A stretch of 64,000 nucleotides of DNA from UBA10649 sp965227045 (GTDB taxonomy: Bacteria > Actinomycetota > Actinomycetes > S36-B12). The position numbers were made by a program, and so were the translations under genes. Below the pieces are notes generated by a model. That model was not told the DNA's origin, searched no databases, and was given only the letters and a program-made list of their open reading frames with translations. The DNA is taken from NCBI GenBank assembly GCA_965227045.1, contig OZ245718.1, positions 1,984,001-2,048,000 on the forward strand. The letters are read 5' to 3'. Below are positions 23,194 through 31,786 of the stretch, one piece after another; within the stretch, counting starts at the first letter, position 1; every line of letters starts with the position of its first letter.

Positions 23194-25422
23194 GTGAACA
23201 GCTCCCGCGTTGGACGCGCCAGCAAACCGCGCCGTTGGATTTTCGGGAGCATAGCGCTTTCTGCAGCATTGATTCCTACAGCCTTCGCGATTCCGACGGC
23301 GTCCGCGGTGACGAACGATTCATTCGTCCACGTCGACGACATCACGATGCAGCGCACTGACGGCAAGGCCGTCGTCACCGCGCACATCAGGTGGAACGTC
23401 GACGGCGTCAACGACCAGAACATGATCGTCGGGGACCTGAGGCTCGTCGCGGTCAGCGACCAGGGTCACCTGCCGTTCCTCCTCGGCACGATCAACCAGA
23501 ACATCGCACGCGATCAGACGCGCGACGTCACATTCACCATTGCCAACGACGAAGCGCTCGCCGCGATGCGCAGCGGGAACCGCATCGTGCTGACGGCCAG
23601 CCAGCACCAGTACGCCGGACAGCGATCACTCACCGTGCGCACCTACGCGACCGTTGCCGAGGTTCAGGCGTTCGGCTCACCGCAACCGCGCATCGGTTCC
23701 AAGGACTGCTCCGACGTGCCTATCGTCCCCGGCGCCATCCTGCGGTACTGCGACCTCGTCGGCGTCTATCTCGACGGCGCGCTCGTATCGATTCACGACC
23801 CGAAGAGCGATGAAGGCAAACTCCCGAGCAAGAGCACGCGTTTGGAACGCGCCGACCTCACCGGCGCCACTGCGGTTCGCGCTGATCTCAGCGGGGCAAG
23901 CATCGCCGGCGGCCGCCTCAACGGTATGGACCTTCGGAGAGCAACGCTCAACAATCTCTCGCTCGCCGGTGCCGACGCGATAGAGCTCATCGCCGATCAG
24001 GCGACGAGCGACAAGGACGCTCGGGACTCCGGCGCGAACTTCTTCAACACCAATCTGACCGGTGCCAGCCTGCAGAACACGACCTTCCGAGGTGTCTCGG
24101 TGTCACAGGCGCGGCTGGACGGTGCCCAGATGCGGGGCGCTGTCTGGCAGTCGATCGCAGACGGCGCGACCTTCCGAGGCGCCGATCTGGCGGGAGCCGA
24201 CCTTGGGTCATCGACTTTCAAGCTCGTCGACTTTGAGAACGCATCCCTGACCGACTCGAGCCTGACCGATCTGCAACTGGCGTGGACCTGGTTGTGCCGC
24301 ACCGCGCTCCCTGCCGGATCTGCCCTGGATGGCTCGCGCGACTGCCGAACAGAATCCGAAGCACAGCGCGACCAGATTCCGGCGCCGGACCAAGCCTCGC
24401 CGTTCGTCACGATCGATGCCGCGAGCGTCAGCGATGCCCCGGCAGGAGCCGTCGGCCCGCGCACCGTAACGGCACGGATCAACTGGGACAGCTCAGCCGC
24501 CAATCCTTCGGGATACGCCATGGGCAGCGGGGATCTGCGGCTGATCGCGGTCAACCGATCGACCGGAATACCGACCGTGCTCGACACGCAGTCCTACAAC
24601 AATGTGTCGCAGCCTACTGACTATGCGATCACGATTGACGATCGCGAGAAGCTCGCGGCGATGACACCCGGCAACCGCATCGTGCTGACGGCGACGCAGC
24701 ATGCGCCTCGTCCGCGGTCCGGAAACCCGACGGGACGCAGTTACGTGACCGTCGATGTGCTGCAGCGCGGCCCCGGGCTTGGCCAGGTCGGAAGTCTCGA
24801 CTGCTCCAGAGTGGCGTTGACGGTGGACTCGGCACGCGCACTCGACTACTGCGACCTGACCGGCGCGATGCTCGACAACGCCGGGCTGTACGCCCGCTCC
24901 ATGCGCAAGGTCGATCTCACCGGAGCATCCGTGCAGAACGCGCAACTTGGCGAGCTCTTCCTCGACGGGTCGCGCCTCGGCGGGGTCGACGCCTCAGGGG
25001 CAGCTCTCACCAACGTCTGGGCCTTCGACGCGTGGGCGCCGAGATTCGACCTCAGCGGTGGCAGCGCGGCCGGCAGCCCGCTCTTCATGCGCAACCTCGA
25101 CGGCGCCAACTTCAACGACACCACGCTGAGCGACTCGCCGCTCGTCGCGGCATCGCTGCGTCGAGCCACCTTCCTCAGGGCAACGCTGATCCACCCCGAC
25201 CTGGCGTACACCGACCTGTTCAACGCCCAGTTCAGTCGCGTTGATGCCTCGCAGGGCCACCCCTCGCTGTTTCTCGCGAATCTGACCCAAGCCGACATGA
25301 CCGGCTCGACGTGGAGCCTTGACGAGGGTGACGAGAACCCATGGCAGTGGGCGACTCTCTGCCGGACCGACCTGCCCAACGTCTCCTACGGAATCAGCGG
25401 CGACCGCGACTGCCCGCGCTGA
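23194..25422 (+). CDS. Exported pentapeptide-repeat protein
   Basis: 742 aa from GTG 23194. The signal peptide (MNSSRVGRASKPRRWIFGSI, then SALIP...ASA) is followed by two similar halves. Each half has an Ig-like segment (ITMQRTDGKAVVTAHIRWNVDG, and ASVSDAPAGAVGPRTVTARINWD), a stretch ending RIVLTA(S/T)QH, and a pentapeptide-repeat block of A(D/N)LxG units (ADLTGATAVRADLSGASIAGG; ADLAGADLGSS; CDLTGAMLDNAGLY; LDGANFNDTTL). The right-handed quadrilateral beta-helix of such repeats can mimic DNA in cytoplasmic members, but here the protein is exported. The duplication is clear at protein level. Function unknown. Confidence 0.85.
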   Translation: MNSSRVGRASKPRRWIFGSIALSAALIPTAFAIPTASAVTNDSFVHVDDITMQRTDGKAVVTAHIRWNVDGVNDQNMIVGDLRLVAVSDQGHLPFLLGTINQNIARDQTRDVTFTIANDEALAAMRSGNRIVLTASQHQYAGQRSLTVRTYATVAEVQAFGSPQPRIGSKDCSDVPIVPGAILRYCDLVGVYLDGALVSIHDPKSDEGKLPSKSTRLERADLTGATAVRADLSGASIAGGRLNGMDLRRATLNNLSLAGADAIELIADQATSDKDARDSGANFFNTNLTGASLQNTTFRGVSVSQARLDGAQMRGAVWQSIADGATFRGADLAGADLGSSTFKLVDFENASLTDSSLTDLQLAWTWLCRTALPAGSALDGSRDCRTESEAQRDQIPAPDQASPFVTIDAASVSDAPAGAVGPRTVTARINWDSSAANPSGYAMGSGDLRLIAVNRSTGIPTVLDTQSYNNVSQPTDYAITIDDREKLAAMTPGNRIVLTATQHAPRPRSGNPTGRSYVTVDVLQRGPGLGQVGSLDCSRVALTVDSARALDYCDLTGAMLDNAGLYARSMRKVDLTGASVQNAQLGELFLDGSRLGGVDASGAALTNVWAFDAWAPRFDLSGGSAAGSPLFMRNLDGANFNDTTLSDSPLVAASLRRATFLRATLIHPDLAYTDLFNAQFSRVDASQGHPSLFLANLTQADMTGSTWSLDEGDENPWQWATLCRTDLPNVSYGISGDRDCPR

Positions 25423-25525
25423 GAAGCCCAACCGATCCAAGGTTTCGCGTAGTGACACTCGCGAGCCTTCGCATTCGCCGTCACCCGATTTCGTGCGGCT
25501 CAGTCATGTCAGTACGACATCCGAA

Positions 25526-26530
25526 CTAGGCGGACTTGCGAACTGCCTTCTTCGCCGCTGGTGCCGAGCGCTTCGCAGCGGTCTTGGCAGGTGTCTTCGT
25601 GGCAGTCTTCGTGGCCTTGACCGTCGAGGGCTTCACCGCAGGTTTGGCCGCCGTCGACCGAGTCGCCTTTGCCGCAGGCACGGCCTTCGGCGCGCGTGCG
25701 CGGCTCGGCGCTGCCTCGGCAACGTCATCATCGCCGCCGGCACTGGTCGTGCCTCGAGTTCGATTGACCGACTCTCGCAGTGCTGTCATCAGGTCGAGCA
25801 CGATGCCGTCGCCGTCCGACACATCCGACTCCGCAACGGGCAGCGCCGACGTTCCACCGGCAACCTTGTTCTCGATCACGGCCAGCAGTGCTTCGCGGTA
25901 CTCGTCTCGGAACTGGCTCGGGTCGAAGTCTGCCGACAGGCTCTCGATCAACGATGCGGCCATGCTCAGCTCCTGCGGACGCACGTCCTCGTCCCCCGAA
26001 AGAACGGGGAAGTCGGCCTCGCGGATCTCATCGGGCCAGAGCATCGTCTGCAGGACGAGGACGTCGTCGCGCACGCGCAGGGCTCCAAGTTGAGTCTTCG
26101 TGCGCAGCACCACGCGAACAATCGCCGTACGCTCTGTCTCCTTCAGCGCCTCGCGAAGCAGGACGTACGGCTTGAGTGCACGCGCCTCCGGCTCGAGGTA
26201 GTAGCTGCGGTCGAACAGCATGGGGTCGACCTGATCGCTCGGAACGAACTCCAGGACCTCGATCTCCTTTGCCCCGCGCACCGGCAACTCTTCGAAGTCG
26301 GAATCCTCCATCACGACAACGGTGCCAGTGTCAGTCTCGTACGCCTTGGAGAGGTCCTTCGTCTCGAGCGGCTGACCGTCAACCGAGCAGGTTCGCAGCA
26401 TCTTGACGCGGCCGCCGTCGGCCGTGTGCACCTGATGGAACCGCACATCGTGGTCTTCTGTGGCCGCATAGAGCTTGATCGGGACATTCACCAAGCCGAA
26501 CGCCACAGCGCCCTTCCACATCGAACGCAT
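25526..26530 (-). CDS. ku: Bacterial Ku, double-strand break end-binding protein
   Basis: 334 aa from ATG 26530 (MRSMWKGAVAFGLVNVPIKLY), selected because GGAGGAGTA lies directly upstream; the frame extends 36 codons further without conservation. The Ku core is unmistakable: RFHQVHTADGGRVK, VDGQPLETKDLSKAYE, VDPMLFDRSYYLEPEA, and ELSMAASLIESLSADFDPSQFRDEYREALLAVIENK. It binds DNA ends and recruits LigD in bacterial NHEJ. The last roughly 60 residues are Lys/Ala/Thr-rich (KATKTATKTPAKTAAKR), a tail also seen in other actinobacterial Ku proteins and thought to aid DNA binding. No ligD is in the window. Confidence 0.95.
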   Translation of the reverse strand: MRSMWKGAVAFGLVNVPIKLYAATEDHDVRFHQVHTADGGRVKMLRTCSVDGQPLETKDLSKAYETDTGTVVVMEDSDFEELPVRGAKEIEVLEFVPSDQVDPMLFDRSYYLEPEARALKPYVLLREALKETERTAIVRVVLRTKTQLGALRVRDDVLVLQTMLWPDEIREADFPVLSGDEDVRPQELSMAASLIESLSADFDPSQFRDEYREALLAVIENKVAGGTSALPVAESDVSDGDGIVLDLMTALRESVNRTRGTTSAGGDDDVAEAAPSRARAPKAVPAAKATRSTAAKPAVKPSTVKATKTATKTPAKTAAKRSAPAAKKAVRKSA

Positions 26531-26560
26531 TACTCCTCCAAGCCGGGGGGAAGTACACCG

Positions 26561-26576
26561 CGCGGGCGAGCCCGCG
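26561..26576. terminator. Short GC-rich hairpin downstream of the lamin-tail gene
   Basis: CGCGGGC-GA-GCCCGCG forms a 7-bp stem at 26561-26576 in the 126-nt gap between the lamin-tail gene and ku, both on the minus strand. A second weaker hairpin (GGTCC...GGACC) lies at about 26583-26602. Either could stop read-through into ku. Confidence 0.4.
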
Positions 26577-26656
26577 GGTGCCGGTCCGTACATGATGGAC
26601 CGATTCGCCCCATTTTGACTAGCCCAGAGGTCTGACAACTTCCGTAACCGGTCGGG

Positions 26657-29407
26657 TCATCGGATGCGGACCTTGATCCACGCGACGGTGCCGTTTGGCT
26701 GCGTGATCCCGACGTTGTAGACCCCCGGGGTGTTGATCCGCAGTGCCGGCAAGGTCAGTCCGCCGGCTCGATCCGTGCGCAGTTCGGCGAGGGACACACG
26801 CTCGCCCTTGATGACGATGAACACCTCGACGGTCGCCTGCCGTGGCAGTCCGGCCACCTCTGGCTGGAACGGTCGACCTGGCGTCGCAGCGAGGACCGGC
26901 GCATTCGCCAGGGTGCGGGCGGGCGGGCGAGTGACCTCTGTCGTGTCGAGCTTGTCGGCGGTGTCCTGAGATACGAGGGCAATGCCTGGCGCGATCGCCT
27001 GAGGCGAGCTCGGATTGGTGTCACCGGCCGGCGGTGCGAACACCACGGGCTGCGGTGACGGTGCCGGCGCGGGAGTGGTCGGCGTCACTGCGGGCGGCGT
27101 CGTCGGCGTGGTTGTTGCCGTCGGTGTCGGCGTCACTGTCGTCGTGGGCGTCGGGGATGACGGTGTGGTCGCTACGACGCCCTGGCTGCCTAAGCCCAGG
27201 TTGCAGTTGACCGTGCCGCTATAGAGCGCATGGCCCTCGCCGGCGCTGCTCGCACCGGTTCCGTAAATGCCGTCGTCGCCCCAGACGACCTCCTTGACCC
27301 CACCCGTGCAGGTGGAGCTTGCGGCGATCGCGAAGCCCTCGATGTTGTTGTTCGGCAGGCTTGCCGGACGCGCGTACACCTTGTCGACGGCGAAGGCGCC
27401 GGTTCCGCTGACCTTGAGGAGCACCGAGGTGACGCCGCAGGAGTTGTCGCACAAGGCCCAGATGCGCTGAGCATCGGCGTCGTACTGCACGTCCATGACG
27501 CGGGTCATTCCTGTGCTGACGACGGCGATACGACGGAACGTGCTGTTGCTGTTGAGCGTGTAGGCATACAGCTTGCCGTCATTCTCGAGAGCGGCGAAGT
27601 ACAGGCCCGAACCGTGAAGCGGGTAGTTGCTCGGCCGGTACGTGAGTCCTGTCGACTGGTCGACGAAGCCGTTGGCCGTCAGATAGCTGTCCGGAACGAA
27701 CGAGACACCCTCGAATCCGAGGTTCGCCCCACCGGGCGTGAGCTCGGGGAACTCAGCAGTGAGGTTCCACTGATTCGTCGCGGTCAGCGTCGTCCCGACT
27801 GCGGCCGGGTCGAAACGGAGCACCGAGTTAAGCGGCACCGAGTTGTTGGCGTTGTCCCGCTCAGTCGTGACGTAGAGCGCGCCATCAGGGCCGATCGTCA
27901 TGCCCTCGGAGTCGGGCTCGCCCGTCCCACTCGGGAAGAGGATCTGCTTGCCGCCCGTCCAGCCGGGGGCGGCGGCCCACAGGCCACCCTGCTTCGTCAG
28001 CTTGAAGATCCAGCTCTTGTTCTTCACGGCCCACAGCACGCTCGGGTCGGTCTTGTCGAAGACCAGTCCACTGATGTCGCGGCCTTCCGGGCCGGTCGTG
28101 GTCTTCCACGCGCACTGGCTGTCGGCGACGGTCGGCGTGCTGCTGCCCGGCCAGGCCACCGCGCCGGCAGGCACTGCGCCCGTTCCGCTCGCGGCCTCCG
28201 GAGTGCACAGCAGCACGGGCGGCGTCGGGCCGCTCGAGTCCCGGACGCTGGTCGGCGTGGAGGTACCGAGCGTGCTCGCACCCGGCGAGCCGATGAACGT
28301 GCCGGCCGAGGCCCACGAACCCTCGGCATCCGCGGCGGTGGAGCGCGTCCACGTCGAGAAGGTGTTCAGGCCCAGGTTTGCGAGGCTTACCCATGCCGAG
28401 GCGGTGTCGGTGCGCGGACCCTTCGCCGGGTCGCCGCCTGCCGCCTGGTCGTTGTAGGTCACGCGGTCGACGAGCGTGCCTGTGCCATCGAAGATGTTCA
28501 CTTCGTCGGCGCGACCCAGGTTTGCGAGGTTGCCGCCGACGACCTTCACCGTCGACTTCAGGCCCCATTCCGTGCGGAACGCAGCATCCGACGATTCAGC
28601 CAGGATCACCGACTCGCCCGCCGCGACAGTGCCGAACGCCGACAGGCTCACGGTGTTGGCAGTGCGGCTGTCATCGTCGAACGACCAGCCTGTGAAGTCC
28701 TGCGACGCAGTTCCGGTGTTGGTCAATTCCACGAACTCCGAGCCGTTGTACTCGACCTCCGTCACCTTCACGTTGGCAACGCCCGCAGGAGCGAGGGTCG
28801 ACGTCCCGGGCGAGCCGATGTAGCCGTTGATCGAGGTCCGCGAGCCTTCCGCATCTGCGGCGGTTGAGCGAGTCCAAGTCGAGAAGTTGTTCAGCCCGAG
28901 GTTCGCCGAACTCACCCACGCGGATGCGGTGTCGGTCCGCGGACCCTTCGCCGGATCCCCCGCTGCCGCCTGATCGTTGTAGGTGACCCGGTCGACGAGC
29001 GCTCCGGAGCTGTCGAAGATGTTCACCTCGTCGGCGCGGCCAAGGTTGGCCACCGTGTTGCCGCCGATCACCTTCACCGTCGAGGCAAGAGTCCACTCCG
29101 TGCGAAAGGCCGCCTCCGTGGCCTCGGCCAGAATCACTGACTGACCCACGGCGACTGTGCCGAACGCCGACAGCCTCACGGTGCCGGACGTACGGCTGTC
29201 GTCATCGAAAGACCAGCCGGTGAAGTCCTGCGCGGCGGTGCCAACATTCGTGAGTTCGACGAACTCCGAGCCGTTGTATTCGACCTCCGTGACACGAATC
29301 ACTGCCGCGGGATCGGCCTGAGCGGGAAGGCTCACGGCGACCATCGTCGCGGTTGTGACGGACAAGGCAGCGAGAGCAGCGACAAAGCGCACGGTTCGGC
29401 GGGTCAT
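26657..29407 (-). CDS. Exported protein: two lamin-tail domains plus phytase-like esterase domain
   Basis: 916 aa. A signal peptide (about residues 1-32, ending LPAQADP) precedes two lamin-tail domains at about 38-203 and 214-379, each beginning VTEVEYNGSEFVELTN and containing FTGWSFDDDSRT. An esterase-like-activity-of-phytase domain follows (DISGLVFDKTDPSVLWAVKNKSWIFKL, PDSEGMTIGPDGALYVTTERDN, NNNIEGFAIAASSTC). A Thr/Pro-rich linker (TPTTTVTPTPTATTTPTTPP) leads to a C-terminal beta domain without a visible sorting motif. The domain set is typical of secreted phosphatase/nuclease-like proteins; the catalytic activity is a prediction. Confidence 0.85.
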   Translation of the reverse strand: MTRRTVRFVAALAALSVTTATMVAVSLPAQADPAAVIRVTEVEYNGSEFVELTNVGTAAQDFTGWSFDDDSRTSGTVRLSAFGTVAVGQSVILAEATEAAFRTEWTLASTVKVIGGNTVANLGRADEVNIFDSSGALVDRVTYNDQAAAGDPAKGPRTDTASAWVSSANLGLNNFSTWTRSTAADAEGSRTSINGYIGSPGTSTLAPAGVANVKVTEVEYNGSEFVELTNTGTASQDFTGWSFDDDSRTANTVSLSAFGTVAAGESVILAESSDAAFRTEWGLKSTVKVVGGNLANLGRADEVNIFDGTGTLVDRVTYNDQAAGGDPAKGPRTDTASAWVSLANLGLNTFSTWTRSTAADAEGSWASAGTFIGSPGASTLGTSTPTSVRDSSGPTPPVLLCTPEAASGTGAVPAGAVAWPGSSTPTVADSQCAWKTTTGPEGRDISGLVFDKTDPSVLWAVKNKSWIFKLTKQGGLWAAAPGWTGGKQILFPSGTGEPDSEGMTIGPDGALYVTTERDNANNSVPLNSVLRFDPAAVGTTLTATNQWNLTAEFPELTPGGANLGFEGVSFVPDSYLTANGFVDQSTGLTYRPSNYPLHGSGLYFAALENDGKLYAYTLNSNSTFRRIAVVSTGMTRVMDVQYDADAQRIWALCDNSCGVTSVLLKVSGTGAFAVDKVYARPASLPNNNIEGFAIAASSTCTGGVKEVVWGDDGIYGTGASSAGEGHALYSGTVNCNLGLGSQGVVATTPSSPTPTTTVTPTPTATTTPTTPPAVTPTTPAPAPSPQPVVFAPPAGDTNPSSPQAIAPGIALVSQDTADKLDTTEVTRPPARTLANAPVLAATPGRPFQPEVAGLPRQATVEVFIVIKGERVSLAELRTDRAGGLTLPALRINTPGVYNVGITQPNGTVAWIKVRIR
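28274..29296 (-). repeat. Intragenic tandem duplication encoding two lamin-tail domains
   Basis: The DNA coding residues about 38-203 (29296-28799) and 214-378 (28768-28274) is closely similar in both units. Long phrases match, such as RADEVNIFD and DRVTYNDQAA followed by GDPAKGPRTDTASAWVS. This indicates a recent duplication or ongoing gene conversion. Confidence 0.8.
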
Positions 29408-29514
29408 GGCGCATGTCTAGTCAGCGTGTGCGCTTGCAAGGCGTGCTGCAGATGAACGGGGATCGAACTCCGCCGTACGTGTTAGTGCACACACCCCGCG
29501 GTTAAGGTTCGACC

Positions 29515-30222
29515 ATGCCCAAGTACCCCCTCGCCCTGCTCCCCGTCGTCACGATCTCGAAGGGCCAGGCGCGACTCGCGCCGCCCGCCTACGGCGTATC
29601 CACAGAAGTCGGCACGCCAGCTCGCGCGATCTCCTCGTGGGTGAACCAGGGCGCGGCGTGGATTCACGTGTCCGACCAGGACAGCATCGACGGGCACGCG
29701 ACCAACCATCACCACATCGTGAGCAGCGGCGCCCACCTGCAGTACTCCGGGGTTGTTCACAACGACTCCACGTTGGCTGACGCGCTCGCCACCGGTGCGA
29801 GCCGCGTCGTGATCGACGCGGCCGACCTCGACTGGGCAAGCTCGGCAGTGGGGGCTCACGGAGACCGCGTGGCCGTCGGACTCGATATCCGCCAGGCGGA
29901 TGTGTTCGACATTGCAAGTCACCTAGAGCGAGCCGGATGCCGTCGCTTCGTCGTGACCGACAAGGCCGAGAGCCATCACTGGAAGCACGGTGACCGCCAC
30001 CTGCTCGAGGAGTTCTGCTCGTCGACGAACAGTCCGGTCATGGCACGTGGCGGGATCAGTCACCTGAACGACCTGCACGCCTTGCACGAACTGGTCCCGC
30101 GCGGTCTCGACGGCATCATCCTGGACGACGCGCTGTACGAAGGAGCCTTCACATTCACCGAGGCCGTTGCCGCGGGTGCTGATCGCTTCGACATGTTCTA
30201 CTGGGGCCCTCCTCAGCCGTAA
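29515..30222 (+). CDS. HisA/PriA-like TIM-barrel paralogue lacking a catalytic Asp
   Basis: 235 aa. The chain follows actinobacterial PriA/HisA: LALLPVVTISKGQARL, AAWIHVSDQDSIDG, ALATGASRVVI, HGDRVAVGLDI, GCRRFVVTDKAE, VMARGGISHLNDLHAL, GIILDDALYEGAFTFTEAVAA. In PriA the first strand reads LLPAVDV with a catalytic Asp; here the position is Thr13. The second catalytic Asp position (VVTD, D149) is kept, but the following loop (KAESHHWKHGD) is unlike HisA, and the first phosphate motif SGGI reads SGVV. It is therefore unlikely to isomerise ProFAR in the usual way and may be a repurposed paralogue. An ltrA-like gene follows after 26 nt. Confidence 0.8.
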   Translation: MPKYPLALLPVVTISKGQARLAPPAYGVSTEVGTPARAISSWVNQGAAWIHVSDQDSIDGHATNHHHIVSSGAHLQYSGVVHNDSTLADALATGASRVVIDAADLDWASSAVGAHGDRVAVGLDIRQADVFDIASHLERAGCRRFVVTDKAESHHWKHGDRHLLEEFCSSTNSPVMARGGISHLNDLHALHELVPRGLDGIILDDALYEGAFTFTEAVAAGADRFDMFYWGPPQP

Positions 30223-30248
30223 GCGACCGACGGAGGTGCGCTGAACAC

Positions 30249-31490
30249 GTGGATCTGGGCAGATACCGCTACTTCTGGCAGCGCCCCCGCACGCACCGAG
30301 AGATCCTCGTCGAGCGCCGGGTCAGCTTCCTCGAGCTCTTCTACGACCTGATCTACGTCGTTCTCATCGCCCGCATCGCCTTGGTGCTGCACGACAACAT
30401 CGATGCGGGAGGCGTGGCCACCTTTGCCGTTTTGTTCAGCCTGCTGTGGATCGGTTGGTACAACGGCTCCCTCCTGCACGACGCGCACGGCCGGCCCGAT
30501 GTACGAAACCGCTTCCTAACCTTCCTGCAGATGTTCGCGATCGCCGCGATGGGCGTCTTCGCGACCGACGCCACCGGAGCGGGTGGACGCGGGTTCGCCA
30601 TTTGCTACACCGCGTTCCTCGCGATCCTCGTCTGGCAGTGGGTGGTCGTTGCGCGGATGGAGCGGTCCGACGCGGTGTACGGGCCAGTGACGCTCCGCTT
30701 CACGACCACGATGGTGGTGATGCTGGTGTGGATCGGAGCATCGATCTTCGTTCCGGACGACGCACGAATCTGGATGTGGGGCGCCTTCGTTGCCGTCTTC
30801 GTCGCCGGAATGGTCGTGGCGGCCTCGTCGATCCGCGACGACGATGACGACGGACGCGCGGGCGGACCGCTGGCAACGGAGTCGCTCCTTGAGCGATTCG
30901 CCCTGTTCTTGATCATCGTTCTCGGCGAAGTGGTGGCTAGTGTCGTGGCGGGCCTCGGTGAGGTCGAGGAGTTATCGGCGCGAGTCTTCCTCACCGGCTT
31001 CGCCGGCCTGGCCGTCGCGATCGCGTTCTGGTGGACCTACTTCGACCTGGTCTCCATGCGCCCACCGAAAGGCACGGTTCGTGCGCGCTACCTCTACAAC
31101 CTCGCGCAACTGCCGCTCTGCCTCGCGCTCACCGGCGTCGGCGCCGCGACCGTCGGCATGATCGAGCACGGGTCGGACGGACACACTCCAGCGTCGACGG
31201 CATGGCTGTTCGGGGGGTGTGTAGCGCTCGCGATGGTCACCGCGGCATGGATCATGCGACTGCTCAAGGACTATCCCCGACTCATCAGCGTCTACCGGCC
31301 GGCTGCCAGGGCGTGCCTGCTTATCGCCGTGCTCGCGTTGGTGCTCGCCGCCCTGCAGCCCCCACCGCTGCTGTTCGCGATCACGCTCGTCGCTGCGATG
31401 TCCATCCAGTGGGCGTTCGCCGTGTATCGGTGGTTGGGAACGCCGGACGGCATCGCGAAGGTTGCCGAGTCGCAGATCACCGAACTCTGA
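30249..31490 (+). CDS. Low temperature requirement protein A (LtrA) family membrane protein
   Basis: 413 aa from GTG 30249. The family signature RRVSFLELFYDLIYVVLIARIALVLH is near the N-terminus, and about 11-12 membrane helices follow, including ERFALFLIIVLGEVVASVVAGLGE and AIAFWWTYFDLVSM. LtrA was named from a Listeria cold-growth mutant; the molecular role is unknown. It is probably co-transcribed with the HisA-like gene. The stop codon is embedded in a terminator hairpin. Confidence 0.9.
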   Translation: MDLGRYRYFWQRPRTHREILVERRVSFLELFYDLIYVVLIARIALVLHDNIDAGGVATFAVLFSLLWIGWYNGSLLHDAHGRPDVRNRFLTFLQMFAIAAMGVFATDATGAGGRGFAICYTAFLAILVWQWVVVARMERSDAVYGPVTLRFTTTMVVMLVWIGASIFVPDDARIWMWGAFVAVFVAGMVVAASSIRDDDDDGRAGGPLATESLLERFALFLIIVLGEVVASVVAGLGEVEELSARVFLTGFAGLAVAIAFWWTYFDLVSMRPPKGTVRARYLYNLAQLPLCLALTGVGAATVGMIEHGSDGHTPASTAWLFGGCVALAMVTAAWIMRLLKDYPRLISVYRPAARACLLIAVLALVLAALQPPPLLFAITLVAAMSIQWAFAVYRWLGTPDGIAKVAESQITEL

Positions 31491-31507
31491 CCGCGGCGGC
31501 CCGCGGT
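31490..31507. terminator. Hairpin between convergent ltrA-like and Imm-like genes
   Basis: ACCGCGG (31490-31496) and CCGCGGT (31501-31507) form a perfect 7-bp stem with a 4-nt loop, starting at the last base of the ltrA-like stop and lying 7 nt from the convergent stop at 31515. Confidence 0.55.
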
Positions 31508-31514
31508 AGATCGG

Positions 31515-31751
31515 CTACGAAGTAACGACCAGGCGCTGCGCACGAAGAGCCATGACCAGCGCGATGACCCAGCCGATGATCGTCCAGCCGAAGAGCAGAT
31601 TGATCCAGAACACCGACCAGTGCCGCACGTCGCGGATCGCGGCAACCGCCCACGGCGCCATGTAACCGGCGGTGAGGATGGCCACGATGAGGGACACGAC
31701 CTTGGTGGCAGTCCAGGAACGGTCGACATTGACGACACTCGGGTTTGTCAT
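31515..31751 (-). CDS. Superinfection-immunity-family small membrane protein
   Basis: 78 aa with two membrane helices: KVVSLIVAILTAGYMAPWAVAAI and SVFWINLLFGWTIIGWVIALVMAL. The phrase NLLFGWTIIGWVIALVMA is the hallmark of the T4 Imm-like superinfection immunity family (PF14373). Chromosomal members are widespread and their role is not proven, so an anti-phage function should not be assumed. It seems to be a single gene. Confidence 0.85.
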   Translation of the reverse strand: MTNPSVVNVDRSWTATKVVSLIVAILTAGYMAPWAVAAIRDVRHWSVFWINLLFGWTIIGWVIALVMALRAQRLVVTS

Positions 31752-31786
31752 GATCCGATGTTAGAGGCACCGGACCTACCCTCGAA

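Noticed and set aside
27230..28867. 545-codon plus-strand frame
   Set aside because: Antisense to the repetitive lamin-tail/phytase-like gene; composition is low-complexity Arg/Ala and its repeats mirror the real gene.
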